From the NCBI RefSeq assembly GCF_000282375.1, contig NZ_AKJK01000122.1, positions 1 to 62,603 of the forward strand: a stretch of DNA of 62,603 nucleotides, read 5' to 3'. This DNA is from Pseudomonas sp. GM50. Its GTDB lineage: Bacteria; Pseudomonadota; Gammaproteobacteria; Pseudomonadales; Pseudomonadaceae. Below are positions 57,696 through 62,603 of this stretch, piece by piece; the stretch's first letter is position 1; each line of letters begins with the position of its first letter. Below the pieces are notes generated by a model. The model was not told where the DNA came from, did not search any database, and was given only the letters and a program-made list of their open reading frames with translations. The position numbers were made by a program, and so were the translations under genes.

Positions 57696-60600
57696 ATGTT
57701 CGAACGCCTGATCCAGTTTGCCATCGAGCAGCGCATCATCGTGCTGCTCGCCGTTCTCCTCATGGCCGGCCTCGGCATCGCCAGTTATCAAAAGCTGCCG
57801 ATCGACGCCGTGCCGGACATCACCAACGTCCAGGTGCAAATCAACACCGGGGCGGCCGGGTTCTCGCCGCTGGAAACCGAGCAGCGCATCACCTTCCCGA
57901 TTGAAACCGCCATGGCCGGTTTGCCGGCGCTGGAGCAGACCCGTTCGCTGTCGCGTTCGGGGCTGTCGCAGGTCACGGTGATCTTCAAGGACGGCACCGA
58001 TCTGTTCTTCGCCCGGCAATTGGTCAACGAGCGTTTGCAGATCGCCAAGGAGCAATTGCCCGAGGGCGCGGAAGCGCTGATGGGGCCGATTTCCACCGGG
58101 CTTGGCGAGATTTTCCTGTGGACAGTAGAGGCGCAGGAAGGTGCGCTCAAGGAGGACGGCACGGCCTACACGCCGACCGATCTGCGGGTGATTCAGGACT
58201 GGATCATCAAGCCGCAATTGCGCAACGTTCCCGGTGTGGCCGAGATCAACACCATCGGTGGGTTTGCCAAGGAGTACCAGATCGCCCCCGACCCGAAACG
58301 GCTGGCGGCTTACAAACTGACCCTCACCGATCTGATCACGGCGCTGGAGCGCAACAACGCCAACGTCGGCGCCGGTTACATTGAGCGCAGCGGCGAGCAG
58401 TTGCTGATTCGTGCGCCCGGGCAAGTGGCAAGCACAGACGACATCGCCAATATCGTGATGGCCAATGTCGACGGTACGCCGATCCGGATCAAGAACGTCG
58501 CGACCGTAGACATCGGCCGCGAACTGCGTACCGGTGCCGCCACCGAAAACGGTCGCGAAGTGGTGCTGGGCACGGTGTTCATGCTGATCGGCGAAAACAG
58601 CCGGACCGTCTCCCAGGCAGTGGCGACCAGGCTTGAACAGATCAACCGCTCCCTGCCCAAAGGCGTGATCGCCGTTGCGGTGTATGACCGCACGCACCTG
58701 GTGGACAAAGCCATCGCCACGGTGAAGAAGAACCTGGTGGAAGGCGCGATTCTGGTCATTGCGATTCTGTTCCTGTTTCTGGGCAACATCCGCGCGGCGT
58801 TGATCACCGCGATGGTCATTCCGCTGTCGATGCTGTTCACCTTCACCGGCATGTTCACCAACAAAGTCAGCGCCAACCTGATGAGCCTAGGCGCCCTGGA
58901 CTTCGGCATCATCGTCGACGGCGCGGTGGTGATCGTCGAAAACACCCTGCGCCGGCTGGCCCATGCGCAGCAACATCACGGGCGTTTGCTGACCCGATCC
59001 GAGCGTTTCCGCGAAGTGTTTGCGGCAGCCAAAGAGGCGCGCCGACCGCTGATTTTCGGCCAGTTGATCATCATGGTCGTGTACCTGCCGATCTTCGCCT
59101 TGAGCGGTGTCGAAGGGAAAATGTTCCACCCGATGGCCTTCACTGTGGTCATCGCGCTGCTGGGCGCCATGCTGTTGTCGGTGACCTTTGTTCCGGCGGC
59201 CATCGCGCTGTTCGTCACCGGCAAAGTCAAAGAAGAAGAGGGCGTGGTCGTGCGCGGCGCGCGTCGCGTTTATGCGCCGGCGCTGGCCTGGGTGATGAGC
59301 CATCGGGCGCTGGCCGTGGGCATGGCGCTCGGGGTGATTGCGCTCAGCGGTGTGATGACCAGTCGTATGGGCAGCGAGTTTGTGCCGAGCCGCAGTGAGG
59401 GCGATTTTGCCTTGCAAGCGTTACGCGTGCCGGGCACCAGCCTGACCCAGTCGGTGGATATACAGCAGCGTCTGGAAACCCTGATTCTCGGCAAAGTGCC
59501 GGAGGTCGAGCGCGTGTTCGCCCGTACCGGCACCGCTGAAATCGCCTCCGACCCGATGCCGCCGAACATCTCCGACAGCTACGTGATGCTCAAGCCGAAG
59601 GAGCAGTGGCCGGATCCGGGCAAGTCTCGTGAAACGCTGATGGCCGAACTGCAACAAGCCGCCGCGACGCTGCCGGGCAGCAACTATGAACTGTCGCAGC
59701 CGATCCAGTTGCGCTTCAACGAACTGATCTCCGGCGTGCGCAGTGATGTGGCGGTCAAGGTGTTCGGGGATGACATGGACGTGCTCAACGCCACCGCGGC
59801 GAAGATCGCCGCCGCCATGCAGAAGGTCAACGGCGCGTCCGAGGTCAAGGTCGAGCAAACCACCGGCCTGCCGGTGCTGACCATCAACATCGACCGCGAC
59901 AAGGCGGCGCGTTACGGGCTCAACGTCGGCGACGTGCAAGACACCATTGCGGTGGCGGTCGGCGGGCGCCAGGCCGGGACGCTGTATGAAGGTGATCGGC
60001 GTTTCGACATGGTGGTGCGTTTGTCCGATGCCATGCGCAAGGACATCGAAGGCTTGTCGGCGCTGTTGGTACCGGTGCCGGCGCCCCCGAATGGCGCTGC
60101 CGATCAGATTGGCTTCATCGCCCTCAAGGAAGTCGCCAGCCTTGATCTGGTACTCGGGCCGAATCAGGTCAGCCGCGAAAACGGCAAGCGGTTGGTGATC
60201 GTCAGCGCCAACGTGCGTGGGCGGGATATTGGTTCTTTCGTTAAAGAGGCGGGTGAGGTGATCGAGCGCGATGTTCAGGTTCCGGCGGGTTACTGGACCC
60301 GTTGGGGCGGGCAGTTCGAGCAACTGCAATCGGCGGCCAAACGCTTGCAGATCGTGGTGCCGGTGGCTTTGTTGCTGGTGTTCGGGCTGCTGTTCATGAT
60401 GTTCAATAACCTCAAGGATGGCTTGCTGGTGTTCACCGGGATTCCGTTTGCCTTGACCGGCGGCGTCATGGCGTTGTGGCTGCGGGACATTCCGTTGTCG
60501 ATCTCGGCGGGCGTCGGTTTCATTGCGCTGTCGGGGGTGGCGGTGCTCAATGGTCTGGTGATGATCGCGTTCATCCGTAACCTGCGTGAGGAGGGGCGTT

Positions 60601-60848
60601 CACTCAGTGATGCAATCAATGAGGGTGCGCTCACACGGCTGCGTCCGGTGTTGATGACGGCATTGGTCGCATCCCTGGGCTTCATTCCCATGGCCCTCGC
60701 AACCGGCACCGGCGCAGAGGTGCAGCGACCGCTGGCGACGGTGGTGATCGGCGGGATTCTGTCCTCGACCATCCTCACGCTGCTGATACTGCCCGCGCTG
60801 TATCAGTTGGCACATCGTCGAGACGAAGACGCAACTTCAACCAAGTAG
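57696..60848 (+). CDS. czcA: Heavy-metal efflux RND pump CzcA
   Basis: A 1050-residue HME-RND transporter with 12 membrane helices and two large periplasmic loops. The proton-relay/substrate-class block DFGIIVDGAVVIVENT in helix 4 marks the divalent (Zn/Co/Cd) class rather than the Cu/Ag class. It exports metal ions with proton antiport through CzcB and CzcC. It lies 38 bp after czcB in the same operon. Confidence 0.94.
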   Translation: MFERLIQFAIEQRIIVLLAVLLMAGLGIASYQKLPIDAVPDITNVQVQINTGAAGFSPLETEQRITFPIETAMAGLPALEQTRSLSRSGLSQVTVIFKDGTDLFFARQLVNERLQIAKEQLPEGAEALMGPISTGLGEIFLWTVEAQEGALKEDGTAYTPTDLRVIQDWIIKPQLRNVPGVAEINTIGGFAKEYQIAPDPKRLAAYKLTLTDLITALERNNANVGAGYIERSGEQLLIRAPGQVASTDDIANIVMANVDGTPIRIKNVATVDIGRELRTGAATENGREVVLGTVFMLIGENSRTVSQAVATRLEQINRSLPKGVIAVAVYDRTHLVDKAIATVKKNLVEGAILVIAILFLFLGNIRAALITAMVIPLSMLFTFTGMFTNKVSANLMSLGALDFGIIVDGAVVIVENTLRRLAHAQQHHGRLLTRSERFREVFAAAKEARRPLIFGQLIIMVVYLPIFALSGVEGKMFHPMAFTVVIALLGAMLLSVTFVPAAIALFVTGKVKEEEGVVVRGARRVYAPALAWVMSHRALAVGMALGVIALSGVMTSRMGSEFVPSRSEGDFALQALRVPGTSLTQSVDIQQRLETLILGKVPEVERVFARTGTAEIASDPMPPNISDSYVMLKPKEQWPDPGKSRETLMAELQQAAATLPGSNYELSQPIQLRFNELISGVRSDVAVKVFGDDMDVLNATAAKIAAAMQKVNGASEVKVEQTTGLPVLTINIDRDKAARYGLNVGDVQDTIAVAVGGRQAGTLYEGDRRFDMVVRLSDAMRKDIEGLSALLVPVPAPPNGAADQIGFIALKEVASLDLVLGPNQVSRENGKRLVIVSANVRGRDIGSFVKEAGEVIERDVQVPAGYWTRWGGQFEQLQSAAKRLQIVVPVALLLVFGLLFMMFNNLKDGLLVFTGIPFALTGGVMALWLRDIPLSISAGVGFIALSGVAVLNGLVMIAFIRNLREEGRSLSDAINEGALTRLRPVLMTALVASLGFIPMALATGTGAEVQRPLATVVIGGILSSTILTLLILPALYQLAHRRDEDATSTK

Positions 60849-60858
60849 ATGATCCCCC

Positions 60859-60948
60859 TGTGGGAGCGAGCCTGCTCGCGATAGCGATCTGTCAGTCGGC
60901 AATGATGCTGACTGATCCACCGCCATCGCGAGCAGGCTCGCTCCCACA
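60859..60948. repeat. REP doublet
   Basis: TGTGGGAGCGAGCCTGCTCG and CGAGCAGGCTCGCTCCCACA lie after czcA. Confidence 0.9.
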
Positions 60949-61073
60949 TTAGTCCTTTGCCCTGACTCAACAGAGTGGCAGCCACATAACGGATATGTAA
61001 TCTGCGCGCCACCGTCACGAAAGGTTCGGATTGTTACCTTGACCTCGTTAGTTAATTAAACGAGGAATCAAAC

Positions 61074-61274
61074 ATGAAACTTGCACAACTGAGTGCGTTT
61101 GCAGCGGCGTTGGTGATGTCTTCTGTTGTTTTGGCTGAAGGTGGCGGCGATAGAGCCTTTGAAAAAATGATGGCGGCCAATGACCGCTCGGTGGAGAAGT
61201 TTGTCGCCAAAGAACAGGCGCGTGACCCCGTTGTGTTGAATGAAAAGAAGGACGACAAGACCAAAGACTTGTAA
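61074..61274 (+). CDS. Small secreted protein, PtrA N-terminal-domain family
   Basis: A 66-residue protein with a signal peptide cleaved near VLAEG, then the block EGGGDRAFEKMMAANDRSVEKF shared with PtrA-type proteins and with the next gene. The C-terminal part is short and charged (DEKKDDKTKDL-like). PtrA of P. aeruginosa is induced by copper and interferes with type III secretion regulation; metal control here fits the czc context. GAGGA lies seven bases before the ATG. It ends before a strong terminator. Confidence 0.82.
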   Translation: MKLAQLSAFAAALVMSSVVLAEGGGDRAFEKMMAANDRSVEKFVAKEQARDPVVLNEKKDDKTKDL

Positions 61275-61292
61275 GCGTGTCGCACTTGAACT

Positions 61293-61326
61293 AGCCCGTC
61301 ATCGAGCGTCGATGCCGGGCTTTTTT
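61293..61326 (+). terminator. Rho-independent terminator between the two small secreted-protein genes
   Basis: AGCCCG (61293-61298) pairs with CGGGCT (61316-61321) and CATCGA (61300-61305) with TCGATG (61309-61314), followed by TTTTT. Read-through would be needed for a shared transcript. Confidence 0.9.
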
Positions 61327-61353
61327 ATGAGTCGGGTTTTGAAGGTGCGGAAT

Positions 61354-61686
61354 ATGAAGTTGATCAAGTTGATTGCGTTCGCCGGGGTGATGGCGATGTC
61401 CATGGATGTGCTCGCTGAAGGTGGCGGTGACAGGACGTTTGAAAAGATGCTGAGCGCTAACACCCAAGCCATGGAGCAATACGCTGCCAGCCAGGGCAAA
61501 CCTGCGCCGGTGGTGAAAGACTACGAATACGGAATGAAGCTGGATGTGGTGAAAGTGGTGAGCGTTGTGCGGCCGCAAGTTGCCTGCGCCGTAGTACCTG
61601 CCGCAATGACCTATGAAGATTCTCAGGGCCAACTTAACACCATCAAATACACAGTGGCGGGGGATTGCCGCAAACGTGGCGGCTGA
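61354..61686 (+). CDS. Small secreted protein with PtrA-type N-terminus and DUF2790 domain
   Basis: A protein of 110 residues from MKLIKLIAFAG, with a signal peptide cleaved near VLAEG. The N-terminal block EGGGDRTFEKMLSANTQAMEQYAA repeats that of the preceding protein. The C-terminal DUF2790 domain has YEYGMKLDVVKVVSV, two cysteines (ACAVVP and DCRKRGG) and MTYEDSQG. DUF2790 proteins occur beside copper and zinc resistance genes in Pseudomonas; the role is unknown. The two genes appear to be tandem duplicates, the first having lost the DUF2790 part. Confidence 0.85.
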   Translation: MKLIKLIAFAGVMAMSMDVLAEGGGDRTFEKMLSANTQAMEQYAASQGKPAPVVKDYEYGMKLDVVKVVSVVRPQVACAVVPAAMTYEDSQGQLNTIKYTVAGDCRKRGG

Positions 61687-61732
61687 CACGGCTTGCACCT
61701 GTGCAAACGCGGGAACTGACACCGGATACCCC

Positions 61733-61817
61733 TGTAGGAGCTGCCGAAGGCTGCGATCTTTTGATCTTGCTTTTGAAGATCAAGATCAAAAGATCGCAGC
61801 CTTCGGCAGCTCCTACA
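61733..61817. repeat. Palindromic repeat, family D (double)
   Basis: TGTAGGAGCTGCCGAAGGCT GCGATCTTTTGATCTT and its complement meet at a short centre. The core GATCGCAG...CTTTTGAT is that of the terminator-like copy at 9281-9324. Confidence 0.9.
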
Positions 61818-61949
61818 CAATCCGTATTTCAATTCGGGATGTTTAAAGGCGTTAGTGCAAACACGGAAGCTTCCCACAATGTTTTCAGGTTGTCCGTCGG
61901 ACGTTCGCTCTCTAGCCTGTGCACGTCGCTGCCAATTCAGCGATCGGGA

Positions 61950-62088
61950 TTGGAACCCCGAGACCAGTAAAGCGCAAAAACGCCTTTCATGACGTATGCT
62001 TGCGCACCTTCATGGTGTGCATGATGTTATGGCGGCTGTGCGCGGGAGACTTTCGAGTCTGCCGGGTTACTCTGGTCCCGGGTTCCAA
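61950..62088 (+). other. Long inverted-repeat leader upstream of the DUF6124 gene
   Basis: TTGGAACCCCGAGACCAGTA A (61950-61970) and TTACTCTGGTCCCGGGTTCC AA (62067-62088) pair over about 20 bp with small gaps. Inside lie hairpins GCGCACC-TTCA-TGGTGTGC (62002-62020) and AGACT-TTCG-AGTCT (62047-62060). No coding frame is convincing in 61818-62158. It may be a structured leader or a small mobile palindromic element. Confidence 0.6.
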
Positions 62089-62158
62089 CCTGCGTACAGC
62101 TGCCACCCTTCGCGTGGAACCGAATGGGCCAGCTCCACAGCTAGACCGGAGATACACC

Positions 62159-62539
62159 ATGAAAAAGCCAACACCGAACCCTCCCGAAGCAGATACCGCT
62201 ACGGACACCGCCCCAACATCCCCCTACGCCTCCATCGACTCCAAAAAACTCCACGAAGCCGCCGAACGCGCGCTCGATTACTACCTGAACCCTACCGCCC
62301 ACGTCATGGCTACGCCCCACACCCCCAACCAGATGTATTTCGCCAATCCCAAAGCCGACACCGAATCCCTGCTGGCCAATGCCAGCGAGTCGTTGTCCTC
62401 GGCCACGGTCATGCTCGGTGACTTCGCCGCACTGCTGGAAGGCAGCCATCGCAAGACCCTGCTGGGCATTGCGCAAGTGGTCATGCTGGGGGAACTGGCG
62501 GTGAATCAGGCATTGGATAACGTCGAGCCGGCTGCATAA
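62159..62539 (+). CDS. DUF6124 (formerly DUF3077) family small protein
   Basis: A protein of 126 residues from MKKPTPNPPEADT. A Pro/Thr-rich N-terminus is followed by the family block AAERALDYYLNP and a helical C-terminal half (TESLLANASESLSSATVMLGDFAALLEGSHRKTLLGIAQ). It is a paralogue of the product at 10973-11314. No signal peptide or membrane helix is present, and the function is unknown. GGAG lies eight bases before the ATG. It is preceded by the structured leader at 61950-62088. The open frame upstream runs through that leader and is not supported. Confidence 0.83.
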   Translation: MKKPTPNPPEADTATDTAPTSPYASIDSKKLHEAAERALDYYLNPTAHVMATPHTPNQMYFANPKADTESLLANASESLSSATVMLGDFAALLEGSHRKTLLGIAQVVMLGELAVNQALDNVEPAA

Positions 62540-62542
62540 CCC

Positions 62543-62603
62543 TGTGGGAGCGAGCCTGCTCGCGATAGCGGTGGCTCAGCCAATGAAGATATTGGCTGTG
62601 CCG
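62543..62603. repeat. REP doublet, right end cut by window
   Basis: TGTGGGAGCGAGCCTGCTCG CGATAGCGG and the start of a spacer; the second arm lies beyond the window. Confidence 0.85.

Noticed and set aside
62061..62110. tRNA-like GGGTTCCAACC stretch in the DUF6124 leader
   Set aside because: Only a T-arm-like sequence is present; no acceptor stem, D-arm or anticodon arm can be folded in the right order.
61919..62158. Upstream extension of the DUF6124 gene to 61919
   Set aside because: The extension runs through the inverted-repeat leader, has no ribosome-binding site, and family homology begins after 62159, where GGAG precedes an ATG.

Overview
This is a GC-rich chromosomal segment from a Pseudomonas, most likely of the P. 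fluorescens group. The evidence is the gene content (complete liu leucine-catabolic cluster, PrrF and CrcY/CrcZ-type small RNAs, lpxH-ppiB-glnS-cysS block, czcRS/czcCBA) and about 20 copies of short palindromic repeats (REP doublets built on 'TGTGGGAGCGAGCCTGCTCGCGA' variants plus three other families) in the gaps between genes. There are no transposases, integrases, rRNA genes, tRNA genes or CRISPR arrays. The window starts and ends inside repeats.

Layout. (1) 110-3110, minus: ABC importer genes (ATPase, two permeases) and a [2Fe-2S] subunit of an oxidoreductase that continues off the left edge, with a divergent IclR regulator (3355). (2) 4340-7396: an ECF sigma/anti-sigma pair divergent from a membrane-anchored mini-catalase and cytochrome b561. 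(3) 7484-10487: MFS exporter, divergent HxlR regulator and an M14 zinc carboxypeptidase. (4) 10767-12109: a Fur-controlled PrrF small RNA, a DUF6124 protein and a PrtR-like repressor that has lost its self-cleavage residues. (5) 12149-21928: liuABCD, an acyl-CoA synthetase, a CrcY/CrcZ-type RNA with a sigma-54 promoter, liuE and liuR, with LiuR-like boxes at three places. (6) 22059-27898: LysR regulator and acyl-CoA dehydrogenase, a PstS-like/OmpA fusion, xthA and a GNAT enzyme. (7) 27964-33362: tamA-tamB. (8) 33604-38473: MarR-regulated tripartite efflux system. (9) 38581-43184: lpxH, ppiB, glnS, cysS. (10) 43375-51546: an AcoR-type sigma-54 activator and the six-gene ABC importer it probably controls, which resembles the rhizobial glycerol system GlpSTPQUV. 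(11) 51723-52377: HigBA-like toxin-antitoxin. (12) 52613-61686: czcRS, czcCBA and two small secreted metal-responsive proteins. (13) 61733-62603: a repeat, a structured leader, a second DUF6124 gene and the left half of a REP.

How the parts connect. Iron (PrrF) and carbon status (CrcY sequestering Hfq/Crc) are both read by small RNAs in this window. A candidate Hfq/Crc motif (AATAATAA) overlaps the ribosome-binding region of the glycerol-type importer, so a carbon-repression decoy and a likely target lie in one segment. The leucine genes, an acyl-CoA synthetase and liuR share one LiuR box type. Several regulators have clean palindromic operators next to their own start: HxlR, MarR, IclR and the PrtR-like protein.

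Most notable observations: the Ser-to-Ala PrtR-like repressor; the asymmetric ATPase pair of the glycerol-type importer (one subunit lacks the H-loop His, the other lacks LSGGQ); the six-copy TGTTCA array ahead of a sigma-54 promoter; the cysteine-free anti-sigma factor; repeats that supply protein C-termini or stop codons; and the structured leader of the DUF6124 gene. All identifications are by reading the sequence; no database search was run.
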